Assembly: GCF_013116825.1 (NCBI RefSeq)
Contig: NZ_JABFNS010000006.1
Span: forward strand, 62,001 to 126,000
Source: Myxococcus xanthus
Lineage (GTDB): Bacteria > Myxococcota > Myxococcia > Myxococcales > Myxococcaceae
Direction: 5' to 3'
DNA: 64,000 nucleotides
Both the position numbers and the translations under genes were made by a program. Positions 16,546 to 40,637 of the stretch are shown in pieces (within the stretch, counting starts at the first letter, position 1; each line of letters opens with the position of its first letter). Under the pieces are notes generated by a model. That model saw only the letters and a list, made by a program, of their open reading frames with translations, made no database searches and had not been told where the DNA came from.

Positions 16546-18366
16546 CTACCGGAACGGTGGCTCGGGCTGTTTCGCGAACCACTGCTTCGCGTTCAGCAGG
16601 TGCAGGTCCTGTCCGCCGGGTTTGAATTCGATTCCGCCGGTGAGGGCGCCCAGGGTCGCCAGGAGCGCGCCCTGCAGCTCTCCGCCTGCGAGGTCCAGGT
16701 GTCCTCGCAGGGAGAAGCCGTCACCGTCCGCCTTCAGCTCGCGCAGTTGGAGTCCGCCTTCGTCAATCTGCACCCGGCCCGTCACGGTGACGTCCCGGAT
16801 GTTGAGCAGGGACGTCAGGAAGCGCGGCAGATTCTTCGCGGACGTGAGCAGCGCGGCGACAGGCTGTGTGTCCGTGAGCTTGCTGGCGAAGTGCGCCGAC
16901 AGCACCGTCGGAGACAGGGACAGTCGGGCCTGGGGCAGGGTGAAGACGCCGCTCCAGGCGCGGATGGGTACGGGGCCATTCGTGGACACGTTCGTCAGCC
17001 GGAGCGTCGTCCCCGTCAGTGTCAGGGACTTCGTGTCCCACGACATGTTCCGGGCGTCTACGTCCGCCTCGGCACGCAACAGGACCTTGACGCTGCCCAT
17101 ACGTCCGGAGACGAGGTCGGAGTCCACGCTCAGCCGCAGCGAGTCCTGGACCTTCGCGGACTTCGACCGCTCCCGGCTCTGCACCGTCATGAACCCGGAG
17201 TCGATTTCCATCGTCCGCGCCAGCCAGGGGTTGAGCATCCTCAAGTCCAACGGCCGGCTCCTGGCCACGCGGAGGTCCGGCTCCAGCTCCCAATCCGACT
17301 GCTCCGCGCTGCGACGCGCGAGGACGGTGAGGGTGATTTCAGGGACCTCTGCTCCCGTTCCTTCGGGACCGGACACTCGCACGGGCGCGAAGGAAAGCGT
17401 TGCCGTCCCTTTCCTCGCGCCCTGGCTCTCCGAAGCCAGCGAGGCCTTGAGTGCCCAGGGCGCACGCGCTCGGATGGGACCGGCCCGCACGTTCAACTCC
17501 TGGCCCTGGACGTCAATGCGGCTGTCATCGGCCAGCCCGCCGTCTTTGATGCGGAGCTCCAGGTCCACCTTGCCTTCGCCCCCTTTCAGGGAGACGGCGT
17601 TGTTCGACCCCAGGTGCTCGTTCAGCCAGTCCAGTGGGAGCAGCTCCATCTGGCCCGTCACCTGTGCGCTGAGCGCCCGTGAGAGGTCCCAGCCCTGGCT
17701 GTCCGTGAAGGGGACTTCGAGCTGTGCCTTGGCCTCCAGGCGCTCCAGCCGGGTGACAGGTTTCCGGTCGAGCTCCATGGCTCCGGAGACCACGCGAATC
17801 GAAGGCGTCTCGACGTGGATGCGCTCCCGACCCTTGAGGTCCAGCGAGCCTTGCACGTCCAGGTTCCCCACGAAGCGGACCCGGCCGAAGTCCAACTCGC
17901 GAACCTCGTGGACCGTTACGTCGGCCAGTTGGATGACCCACGGGCGGTAGTCCGGGCCCGGTGGCGGTTCCTTCTCGATGCCGAATGAAGGTTCAATCCG
18001 GAAGCGCGCGCCATGCCCGTCGATGCGCTGCACGTCCACGCGCTTGCTCAGCAGGGCGGTCAGCGACACGTTGGCCTCCAACGCGTCCAGGTTCACCTGC
18101 CACCACTGGTTTTGATTCTGCTGGGTCAGCGTGAAGTCGCGGAGGTGGAGCTGTCCGAAGGGCCAGAGCCACCACGCGCGCTTCCAGGCGAGCTCGGTCC
18201 GGTTGGTGGACCGGCGCATGATGGCCTGGACGGCGCCCAGGTTGAGCGCCACGTTGATGGAGACTTCCAGCACCACGAGTGCGCCCAAGGTCCATGCGAC
18301 GGCGCGCGGCCACCGTTTCTTGCGAGGGACTGTGTCCTGGACCGCTGGCGGCGGGATGAGCGTCAT
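16546..18366 (-). CDS. AsmA-like membrane-anchored protein
   Basis: The protein has 606 residues from ATG 18366. A basic N-terminus (PRKKRWPR) precedes one transmembrane helix (about 22-45), so the bulk should be periplasmic. The rest is beta-rich with repeated units such as LDLKGRERIHVETPSIRVV and VDLELRIKDGG, the pattern of the AsmA/TamB/DUF748 group. Members of this group form long lipid-binding grooves linking inner and outer membranes. There is no catalytic motif. It is divergent from the ynfA-like gene. The superfamily call rests on fold pattern, not on a signature motif. Confidence 0.65.
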   Translation of the reverse strand: MTLIPPPAVQDTVPRKKRWPRAVAWTLGALVVLEVSINVALNLGAVQAIMRRSTNRTELAWKRAWWLWPFGQLHLRDFTLTQQNQNQWWQVNLDALEANVSLTALLSKRVDVQRIDGHGARFRIEPSFGIEKEPPPGPDYRPWVIQLADVTVHEVRELDFGRVRFVGNLDVQGSLDLKGRERIHVETPSIRVVSGAMELDRKPVTRLERLEAKAQLEVPFTDSQGWDLSRALSAQVTGQMELLPLDWLNEHLGSNNAVSLKGGEGKVDLELRIKDGGLADDSRIDVQGQELNVRAGPIRARAPWALKASLASESQGARKGTATLSFAPVRVSGPEGTGAEVPEITLTVLARRSAEQSDWELEPDLRVARSRPLDLRMLNPWLARTMEIDSGFMTVQSRERSKSAKVQDSLRLSVDSDLVSGRMGSVKVLLRAEADVDARNMSWDTKSLTLTGTTLRLTNVSTNGPVPIRAWSGVFTLPQARLSLSPTVLSAHFASKLTDTQPVAALLTSAKNLPRFLTSLLNIRDVTVTGRVQIDEGGLQLRELKADGDGFSLRGHLDLAGGELQGALLATLGALTGGIEFKPGGQDLHLLNAKQWFAKQPEPPFR

Positions 18367-18684
18367 GTCGCGGGTACCCGGTGGGATGTCCAGGGGGAGC
18401 GGCGCGGGCCGTTCCCGGAAGGCGCGGGCGTTGTCTCCCGCCTCCCTCCGGATGCCTCAGCCGCCGCGCGCATACAAGGCGCCAGCAGGCCCGCGAGTCC
18501 GATTCGCTCCCGGAGTGTCCGCGGGTGAGCCGATGCCAGAGGGGCGAGGTCTGGACTGGGAAGGGCGGGGGATTGGTGGAAGGCTCGGCGCATGGACTCG
18601 GACACGCGGCAACACCTCGGCAACCTCCACGGAACGGCAGCGCCAGCGAAGGCCTGAGCCGCGCGTCACGAAAGGTTCCTCACC
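18367..18684. other. Divergent intergenic region
   Basis: These 318 bases separate the start of the AsmA-like gene from the start of the YnfA-like gene, so both promoters should lie here. I see no convincing -35/-10 pair. An AAAGG ribosome site precedes the GTG at 18685. Confidence 0.5.
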
Positions 18685-19014
18685 GTGCATCTGCTGTACG
18701 CCTTCGGGCTCTTCGTCGTCACCGCGGTGGCCGAAGTGGTGGGCTGCTATCTGCCCTACCTCTGGCTCCGTCAGGGAAAGTCGCCACTGCTCCTCATCCC
18801 CGCCGCGGGGAGCCTCGCCGTCTTCGCGTGGCTGCTGACGCTTCACCCGACAGGCGCGGCCCGCACCTATGCGGCCTACGGCGGGGTGTACATCGCCGTG
18901 GCGCTCGTCTGGCTGTGGCTCGTGGAAGGGGAGCGGCCCACGACGTGGGACCTCGTGGGCGCGCTCGTCGCCATCCTGGGAATGGCCATCATCGTGCTCG
19001 GCCCTCGCAGGTAG
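18685..19014 (+). CDS. ynfA: YnfA-family (UPF0060) small membrane protein
   Basis: The protein has 109 residues from GTG 18685, exactly the family size, with four transmembrane segments. Conserved family residues include [34 protein letters not shown] and the terminal VLGPR. The family belongs to the drug/metabolite transporter superfamily and is related to small multidrug pumps. The physiological substrate is unproven. It converges with the acyl-AMP ligase gene 34 bp downstream and is unlikely to be part of the lipopeptide operon. Confidence 0.92.
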   Translation: MHLLYAFGLFVVTAVAEVVGCYLPYLWLRQGKSPLLLIPAAGSLAVFAWLLTLHPTGAARTYAAYGGVYIAVALVWLWLVEGERPTTWDLVGALVAILGMAIIVLGPRR

Positions 19015-19048
19015 CGAGGGACTGCTTCATCAAGCCGCACAGGACAGA

Positions 19049-20794
19049 CTACGCGGCCCAGCGTTGGAGGCTGCCCTCCACGTACTTCGCCCGGCAGGCG
19101 CGCCGCTGGACCTTGCCACTGGACGTCTTGAGGACCTCACCCTGCTGGAGCAGGACAACCTCGTGGACGTCCACCGAGTGCGCGGCGGCCACGGCCTGCC
19201 GGATGGTCTTCTGGAGCCCGCTCACGTCCAGAGCCTGGGTACCGTCGCCCTGTTCGGACGGCGCGAAGCGGGCGCTGACCTCCACCAGCACCACCAGCCG
19301 CTCGCCCTCAGGATGGTCGACGGAGAACGCCACCGAGCAGCCAGGGCGCAGCGCTGGGTGCTGGCTCTCGGCCGTCAGCTCGAGGTCCTGCGGGTAGTGG
19401 TTCCGGCCGTCGACGATGATGAGGTCCTTGATGCGGCCGGTGACATACAGCTCTCCGTCAATCATGAAGCCCAAATCGCCGGTACGCAGGAAGGGACCTT
19501 CCTCGCTGCCCTGGATGCGCGCCTGGAAGGTCTCTGCGTTCGTCTCCTCGCGTCCCCAGTAGCCGTGAGTGACGTGGGGACCGGCCGTCCAGATTTCGCC
19601 CACCTCGCCCGGTGCGCACGCCACCAGCGTCTCTGGATTCACGATGCGGATGAGGCTGTCACCCCAACTCCGCCCGGAGCTGACGAGCGTCCGCGCGGAC
19701 GGGCCCGGCGGTGCGGCCACGGCGCGGTTCTGTTCGAGCGCCGCCGAATCCACGATGAGGTGACGTGGCAGCTCGGAGGTGATGCCTCCCGACACGAAGA
19801 GCGTCGCCTCCGCGAGGCCATAGCAGGGATAGAAGGCCTCACGGCGGAAGCCGGCGGGCGCGAAGGTGTCCGCGAACTCCGCCAGCGTCTCCGCCCGCAC
19901 GGGCTCCGCGCCATTGAAGGCGACGCGCCACGAACTCAGGTCCAGCGAAGCGAGTTGCTCCGGCTTCACCTTTCGCGTGCAGAGCGCGTAGGCGAAGTTG
20001 GGCCCGCCGCTCGTCGTCGCACGGTACTTCGTGATGGTGTTCAACCAGCGGATGGGGCGCTGCAGGAAGGACCACGGGGACATCACGACGGAGTGCGCGC
20101 CCAGGTACATTGGCTGGAGCACCGTGCCGATGAGCCCCATGTCGTGGTACAGCGGCAGCCAGCCGCATATCGTCGGCGGGTCGTCGTGGCTGAAGCCCTG
20201 CCGGATCATCTCCTCGTTGGACATCAGATTCCGGTGCAGCACCATCACGCCCTTGGGCGTCGACGTGGAGCCTGACGTGTACTGGAGGAAGGCCAGCGTG
20301 TCGCCGGTGATGGCGGGGCGCTTCCAGCCGTCCTCCAGCCCTTCCTCCAGCGCGTCCGTGGCAATCCAGCGGATGTCCTTCAGGACGGGGTACGTCTCGG
20401 CCAGCGCGTTCACGCTCTCCAGGATTTCGCGCGTCGTGAGCGCGAAGCGCGGCTTCGCATCCTGGAGGATGGAGAGGATGCGCGTGACAGCCTGGAGCTG
20501 CGCGGGAGGATAGGCCGGCACCGCGGCCACGCCCGCGTACAGGCTGCCGAAGAACGCCGCGATGTAGTCGAGCCCCGGTGGATACAGCAGCAGCGCTCGC
20601 TCCCCAGCGCCCTTGTGCTCCTGCAGCGCCGCGGCAATGGCGCGGGCCTGGCGATCCAACTCGCCATAGGTCCAGGTGGTCTCCTGGCCTTCACCATCCT
20701 GGAGGAACGTATAGGCGCGGGCCTCGGTCTGGTTCGAGGCGCGCCAGCGCAGCAGGTCGGTCAGGGTCTGCACGGAACGGCTGGGACTCGGCAC
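19049..20794 (-). CDS. Fatty acyl-AMP ligase for lipopeptide starter loading
   Basis: The protein has 581 residues from GTG 20794, with AAGGAG eight bases upstream. It belongs to the acyl-adenylate superfamily. The ATP loop is YTSGSTSTPKG near residue 180, followed by PLYHDMGLIG, FNGAEPVR and YGLAEATLFVSG, the standard series for FAALs. These activate a fatty acid as acyl-AMP and transfer it to a carrier protein rather than to CoA. It is the last gene of the lipopeptide operon, 32 bp after the exporter. Its expected acceptor is the N-terminal ACP of the hybrid PKS/NRPS at the other end of the operon. Chain length cannot be read. Confidence 0.92.
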   Translation of the reverse strand: MPSPSRSVQTLTDLLRWRASNQTEARAYTFLQDGEGQETTWTYGELDRQARAIAAALQEHKGAGERALLLYPPGLDYIAAFFGSLYAGVAAVPAYPPAQLQAVTRILSILQDAKPRFALTTREILESVNALAETYPVLKDIRWIATDALEEGLEDGWKRPAITGDTLAFLQYTSGSTSTPKGVMVLHRNLMSNEEMIRQGFSHDDPPTICGWLPLYHDMGLIGTVLQPMYLGAHSVVMSPWSFLQRPIRWLNTITKYRATTSGGPNFAYALCTRKVKPEQLASLDLSSWRVAFNGAEPVRAETLAEFADTFAPAGFRREAFYPCYGLAEATLFVSGGITSELPRHLIVDSAALEQNRAVAAPPGPSARTLVSSGRSWGDSLIRIVNPETLVACAPGEVGEIWTAGPHVTHGYWGREETNAETFQARIQGSEEGPFLRTGDLGFMIDGELYVTGRIKDLIIVDGRNHYPQDLELTAESQHPALRPGCSVAFSVDHPEGERLVVLVEVSARFAPSEQGDGTQALDVSGLQKTIRQAVAAAHSVDVHEVVLLQQGEVLKTSSGKVQRRACRAKYVEGSLQRWAA

Positions 20795-20826
20795 GGCGGG
20801 TCTCCTTGGGAAGTCGTGGGAAGAGT

Positions 20827-22155
20827 TCAGGGGCTCGCCGCGGGTTCGGCGGAAGGCGCGTCCTGTGGCGTCGCCTCCAGCTCACGGAGCGGGCGGTAGA
20901 GCGTGGACAGCAGCGTCATGAGGACCGCCAGCACGCCCGCGATGAGGAACATCAAGGCGATGCCTCGGCCCGTGCCTTCGCCGACGAACGCACCCAGCAG
21001 GGGGACGAGCTTTCCTCCCGACGCCATGGCGGGTTCGAAAACGTGGTCCGCCAGAGGCCCGGCGATGGTGTACGCCAGCGGCAACATGGCCCCGGTGATG
21101 GTGCTGGTGAAAGCGAAGACACGGCCGCGCAGCGCCAGGGGCACGATGCGCTGGAGGAGCGTCTGGCTGGAGCCGTTGATGATGGGGAGGCCGAAGAAGA
21201 ACGCGAAGGCGACACCGGCCAGCACGGGAACGGAGGTGGCCAGCCCGACGCAGATGAGCGCGAGTCCACAGGTGAGCTGGAACCCGAGCAAGCCATTCAC
21301 CAGTCGCTTGGGGCCGCCCCAGGCGCTGATGACCAGGCTGCCCGCCAACATGCCCACGCCACCCGCGGTGGTGAGCGCGCCCAGGGTGCGCACGTCCGCG
21401 AAGGACAGGACCAGCGGGGTGACGAGGACCTCGACCGTGCCGGTCAGGAAGTTGCTGGCCGCGAGGAAGCCAATGAGCGCCAGGAGTCCTGGGGTGGCGC
21501 GCAGGTAGGCACCGCCAGCCCGAATCGCCTCGAGTAGCGGTACCCGCTCCTCACCGGACGATGACACGAGGTGCTCCCGGGGGATTCGCGCCAGGAGCAG
21601 GGGCAGCGCGCCGAGCACGAGCGTCGTCGCGTCGATGAGCAGGATGCCCTTGAGTTCAATGAGCTCCATCAGGGTGGCGCTCAACATGGGTGCTACCAAC
21701 TGGGAGAACGCGAGCCCGACCTGCACCAATCCGTTGGCCCGACCCAGATGCTGCTGCGGCACCACCGTGGAGACGAGCACGGAGAAGGCCGGCTGTTGGA
21801 ACGCGCTGGCCGTCGACACCACGGCGGTCGTGACGTAGGCGTGCCAGGGTTGGAGCAAGCCATTGAACAGCAACAGCGCCAGCACAAGGCTCGACAGGCC
21901 GGCGGCCGCGTCGCTGAGCACTAGCACCCAGCGGCGGTTCCAGCGGTCCACGAGCGCTCCAGCCACCGGCCCGAGCAGGATGGCGGGCAGCGTGGCGGAG
22001 AGCATGACCAGCGCGTACTGCGTCACGTCGCCCGTCGTCTTGTACGTCCAGACGCCGAGCGCGAAGCTCGTCAGCCCCGAGCCCAGCAGTGACAGGACCT
22101 GCCCCAGCCAGATGACGACGGCGGACTTCATGGGGAAGGACGGCGCCGCCGTCAT
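20827..22155 (-). CDS. MFS exporter of the lipopeptide cluster
   Basis: The protein has 442 residues from ATG 22155, whose ATGA overlaps the stop of the terminal NRPS gene. Twelve hydrophobic segments are visible. The loop between helices 2 and 3 has PVAGALVDRWNRRWVL, the MFS motif A. The overall pattern is that of EntS/MFS_3 exporters, which often export siderophores or peptides. Translational coupling to the NRPS makes export or self-protection for the lipopeptide the likely role. It is complete, unlike the broken relative at 13.8-14.5 kb. Confidence 0.9.
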   Translation of the reverse strand: MTAAPSFPMKSAVVIWLGQVLSLLGSGLTSFALGVWTYKTTGDVTQYALVMLSATLPAILLGPVAGALVDRWNRRWVLVLSDAAAGLSSLVLALLLFNGLLQPWHAYVTTAVVSTASAFQQPAFSVLVSTVVPQQHLGRANGLVQVGLAFSQLVAPMLSATLMELIELKGILLIDATTLVLGALPLLLARIPREHLVSSSGEERVPLLEAIRAGGAYLRATPGLLALIGFLAASNFLTGTVEVLVTPLVLSFADVRTLGALTTAGGVGMLAGSLVISAWGGPKRLVNGLLGFQLTCGLALICVGLATSVPVLAGVAFAFFFGLPIINGSSQTLLQRIVPLALRGRVFAFTSTITGAMLPLAYTIAGPLADHVFEPAMASGGKLVPLLGAFVGEGTGRGIALMFLIAGVLAVLMTLLSTLYRPLRELEATPQDAPSAEPAASP

Positions 22156-25100
22156 CGAATGGCTCCGGCCCGGACGAGGCCCTGGCGCACGTGCTCCGCC
22201 AGCACCTGGACGTGCGGCGCGGCCAGCATCGTCATGTGGTCTCCCGGCACCGTCACGGGCGTGACGGCCGTGGAGGCGTGGCGGCCCCAGCCCCAGCTCG
22301 GGTCGTCCGCGAAGGACTCGGGGACGATGCCGTCTTCCTCGTGGCGTTCCTGCGCCCGGAAGAGGGCGACGGGAACGGGGCGCGTGTCCCGGGGGACGTA
22401 GTCAATCTCGTACGCCGCCTTGTAGACGTCGATGAACCCTTGGACCTGCTGGCTGTCCGCGCCGTCGGGGAGGAGTCCCGCCTGGACCAACCTGCGGGTC
22501 AGGTACTCTCGGCGCGCCTCGGCAGACAGCGGCCGGATTGCCTCGGCGGAGATGCCCAGGTCCACGCCGTAGAGGCGGCCCGCCGTGCTCGCGACAGAGG
22601 CCATCCAGTCCGCGTCGTCGAACGGGGGCGCCTCGCTCGGCGGGGCCTCGTTCACCGGGACGGTGGTGTTGAGGATGCCGAGGAAGGCAATCGACTCGCC
22701 CTGCTTCCGGAGCTGCTGCGCCATCTCGAAGGCGACCCAACTACCGAAGGAGTGGCCCAGCAGGTGGTATGGCCCCTGCGGCTGCACCTGCTTGAGCGCT
22801 TCGACGTAGCACGTGGCCATCTCCTCGACGGAGCGGTGCGGCTCCGCGCGTCCATCCAGCCCGCGTGCCTGGAAGGCATGCACCGGCAGGGTGGGGCCCA
22901 GGGCCTGGGCCAGCTCGCGAAGGTAGACGGCGTTTCCACCGGCGCCCGGGACGCAGAACAGGGCGGGGCGGCTGGCTCCCGGCTGGAGCGTCACCAGCGG
23001 CGACCATGGCGCGGGCGAAGTCTCTTCGTGAAGCGCCTTGGCGAACTGCTCCAGCGCCGGGTTCTGGAAGAGGACCGACAGCGGAAGGGCGCGGCCGAAC
23101 TGCTCGCGGATTCGCACCATCAGCCGGACGGCCAACAGTGAATGGCCGCCCTGGTCGAAGAAGTTGTCGTGCACGCCGATGGGGCGCACTGCCAGCAGCT
23201 CCTCCCAGATGGCCGCGAGCCGGGTCTCCACCTCGTCGCGCGGAGCGACGAAGCCGTCCTGCGCGTCGCGGCGGACGCTCTCTGGCGCGGGCAGGGCCTT
23301 GCGGTCCACCTTGCCGTTGGGGGTGAGCGGGAAGGCGGCCAGGATGACGAAGGCCGCGGGCACCATGTACGGCGGCAGGTGCTTCTTGAGGTGCTGCCGC
23401 AAGTCATCGGCCGTGGCCACGTCTGGCGCCGTGAGCGTGAGGTAGGCGACGAGCTGCTTGTTGCCAACGTCCTCGTGGACGAGCAGCTCCACGGCCTGGA
23501 CCGCGGAGTGCTCCAGCAGCTTCGCCTTGATTTCATCCAGCTCGATGCGGTGGCCGCGAATCTTCACCTGCGTGTCGTTGCGGCCGATGAAGGCGAGGGT
23601 GCCATCCTCCGTGTAGCGGGCCAGGTCGCCCGTGCGGTACAGGCGGGCGCCCGGTGTGGCGCTGAAGGGGTTGGGCACGAAGCGCTCGGCGGTCAGGTTC
23701 GACTGGCCCCAGTAGCCACGCGCGAGCCCGTCACCGCCCACGAAGAGTTCTCCCGAGATGCCGATGGGCACCGGCTGCATCGCGCTGTCCAGCAGGTACA
23801 TCTGCGTGTTGGCGAAGGGCCGGCCAATGGGGACGATCTGCTCGCTGGGCGTGGGCTCGGGCTGTTCGAAGTACGTGCTGTCGATGGTGGCTTCACTCAG
23901 GCCGTAGGAGCTCACCAGCCGCGTGTCCGGCCCGCACAGGCCACGGAGCTGGTGATACTCGCGCATGTCCCAGGTGTCCGAGCCGACGATGAGCAGGCGC
24001 ATGAAGTCCAGCCTGAGATTGTGCTCCTGGAGGTACCCCATCAGCAGTCGGACCACGGCGGGGACGAACTCGCCGCTGTCCACCTGCTCTCGCTGCATCA
24101 AGCCGTAGAGCTTTTCGGGCTCGAGCAGCCATTCACGCGGGCAAAGCACCAGCGTCTTCCCCGCACCGAGCGCACGGGCGAGGTCGCCGGAGAACACGTC
24201 GAAGGAGAAGCTCGCCATCTGGAGGTGGGCGCGCGACTCGGACAGCCGGTAGTCCCGTTCCCAGGCGAGGTATGCGTTGGCGAAGCTCCGGTGCGAGATC
24301 ATCACCCCCTTGGGGCGGCCCGTGGAGCCTGACGTGTAGACGACGTAGGCGAGGTGCTCCGGGCTCGCGCCGCCCTCGGGCGTCGTCGTGGGCATCGCGG
24401 CGATGGCGTCCGCGTCCGTGTCGATGGCCACCACGGGGGGCAGTGGCGCGGAAAGGAGGGACGCGAGCCCCTGGCGGGTGACGAGCACCGCGGGCCGGCT
24501 GTCCGCGAGCATCAGCGCCGTGCGCTCCGGTGGATACGACGGGTCCAGCGGCACGTAGGCGCCGCCCGCCTTGAGCACGGCGAGCACCGCGACCACCATG
24601 TCCACGGAGCGGTCCAGGAAGACGCCGGTGATTCGCTCGGGCCCCACGCCCACGGAGCGCAAGTGGTGCGCCAGTTGGTTGGCCTTCGTGTTCAGCTGTG
24701 CGTAGGTGAGCCGGCGTTCGGGGTCGGTGACGGCGATGGCGTCGGGTGTGCGCGCCGCGTGCGCCTCGATGAAGTGATGGATGCACGTGCCCGGCGGCAC
24801 GTCGAGCCGGGCCTGGTTCCAGTCATGCAGGATGCGCTGACGCTCATTCGCCGGAAGCACCGGAAGCTCGATGAGCCGCTGTGCCGGGTTCGCGGCGATG
24901 CCCGCGAGCAGCGTCTGGAAGTGGGCGACCATCCGTTCGACGGTGGAGGCGTCGAAGAGGTCCCGGTTGTACTCCCAGATGCCTTGCAGGCCACCGGCCT
25001 CCTCGGAGAACCACAGCGTCAGGTCGAACTGCGCGAAGGCTTCACCCGAGACGCTGAAGGACTCCATCCGCAGCGCACCCAGCTCGGCTGGAGGCGTGGG

Positions 25101-26304
25101 GGTGTTCTGGAGCACCAGCATCACCTGGAAGAAGGGAGAGTGGCTGGTGTCGCGCGACGGCGCCAGCTCCTCCAGCAGCTTCTCGAAGGGGATGTCCTGG
25201 TGCCCGTAAGCCCCCAGCGTCACGTCCACCACGCGCCGCAGCAGCTCCCGGAAGGTGGGATTGCCTTCGAGCCCCGTGCGCATGACGAGCGTGTTGAGGA
25301 AGAAGCCGATGAGCGGCTCCACTTCCGTCCGGTTCCGGTTCGCGATGTACGTGCCGACGCTGATGCGCGGCTCGCGCGTGTAGCGGTGGAGCAGCGTCTG
25401 GAGCGCCGCCAGCAGCACCATGTAGAGCGACGCCTTCTCCTGAGTCCCCAGCGTCTTCAGCTGCTGGGCTACGGCCGGGGCGACCTGGAAGCTCCGCTTG
25501 CCACCCGCGTAGGTGCGCACGCGCGGGCGCGGTCTGTCGGTGGGCAGCTTGAGCGCGCTCTCGCTCCCTTCGAGCTGTTGGCGCCAGTAGTCGAGCTGCG
25601 ACGCCAGCACGTCGCCCTGCATCCATTGCTGCTGCCACGCCGCGAAGTCCGCGTACTGGAGAGGGAGCTCCGGCAGCGGTGACGGCTTGTCCTGGGAGAA
25701 GGCGGCATAAAGCGCCGTCAGCTCCTGGACGAAGATGCCGGTGGACCAGCCGTCCGACACGATGTGGTGCACGACGAGCAGGAGGACGTGGTCCTCGTCG
25801 CCCATGCGCACCAGCCTCGCGTGGAGCAGCGGCCCCGCCGCGAGGTCGAAGGACGTGCCCGCGAGCTGAAGCGCCAGCTCTTCGCACAGGCGATCGCGCT
25901 GGGTGCCTGGCAGGTAGCTCAGGTCCAGCACGCCCAGCGACAGCGTCAGCTCCGGGAGGATGCGCTGGTGGGGTTCGCCATCCTTCGCGACGAAGGTCGT
26001 GCGCAGCACCTCGTGGCGCCGGATGACCTCGTTCAGCGCACGCTCGAGGGAGGGGACGTGGAGCGGCCCGGTGAGGCGCACGAACTCTGGGATGTTGTAC
26101 GCGGGCGTCCCGGGCTCGAACTGGTCCAGGAACCAGAGCCGGCGCTGCGGGAAGGAGAGCGGCAGCGGTTGCTCCCGTGAGACGCGCGGGATGCCGGGCG
26201 TACGTGCCTCTTCCTTCGGCGCGGCGACCACGTTCTGCTGTCGCAGCTTCTTGAGCACCGCCTCGCGCTTCTCGGGGGAGAGGCCCGCGAGCTTCTTGAG
26301 CAGG

Positions 26305-26312
<8 letters not shown>
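22152..26312 (-). CDS. NRPS termination module C-A(Orn)-T-TE
   Basis: The protein has 1386 residues. ATG 26312 overlaps the end of the upstream NRPS by eight bases. An N-terminal helical docking segment (MSDLLKKLAGLSPEKREAV) is followed by a condensation domain (HHIVSDG near 181), an adenylation domain (YTSGSTG near 661), a carrier (GGHSLL near 1057) and a type I thioesterase (GHSFG near 1186, late GDHMTM histidine). Ten-residue specificity positions read D-V-G-E-I-G-S-I-D-(K), the classic L-ornithine code of gramicidin S, fengycin and bacitracin systems. The thioesterase should release the full lipopeptide by hydrolysis or cyclisation. Confidence 0.93.
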
Positions 26313-40545
<14,233 letters not shown>

Positions 40546-40607
40546 GTCTGGGTGAGAACCGGCTGGCGAAGATTTGAGGGCGAGGAACGGGGCAGCAGCG
40601 GAGCGGG

Positions 40608-40627
40608 CCACGCCAGTTGTGGCGTGG
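40608..40627 (-). promoter_or_regulatory. Perfect hairpin in the spacer between two NRPS genes
   Basis: An 8-bp stem CCACGCCA / TGGCGTGG with loop CAAC (minus strand) lies in the only sizeable gap (92 bp) among the four megasynthase genes. No T-tract follows, so it may be an RNA processing, pausing or stability element rather than a terminator. Confidence 0.45.
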
Positions 40628-40637
40628 ACCCGGGGCG

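Noticed and set aside
16316-17950. Plus-strand frame of 544 codons
   Set aside because: It is antisense to the AsmA-like gene, is Ser/Arg rich, and has no start context or domain.
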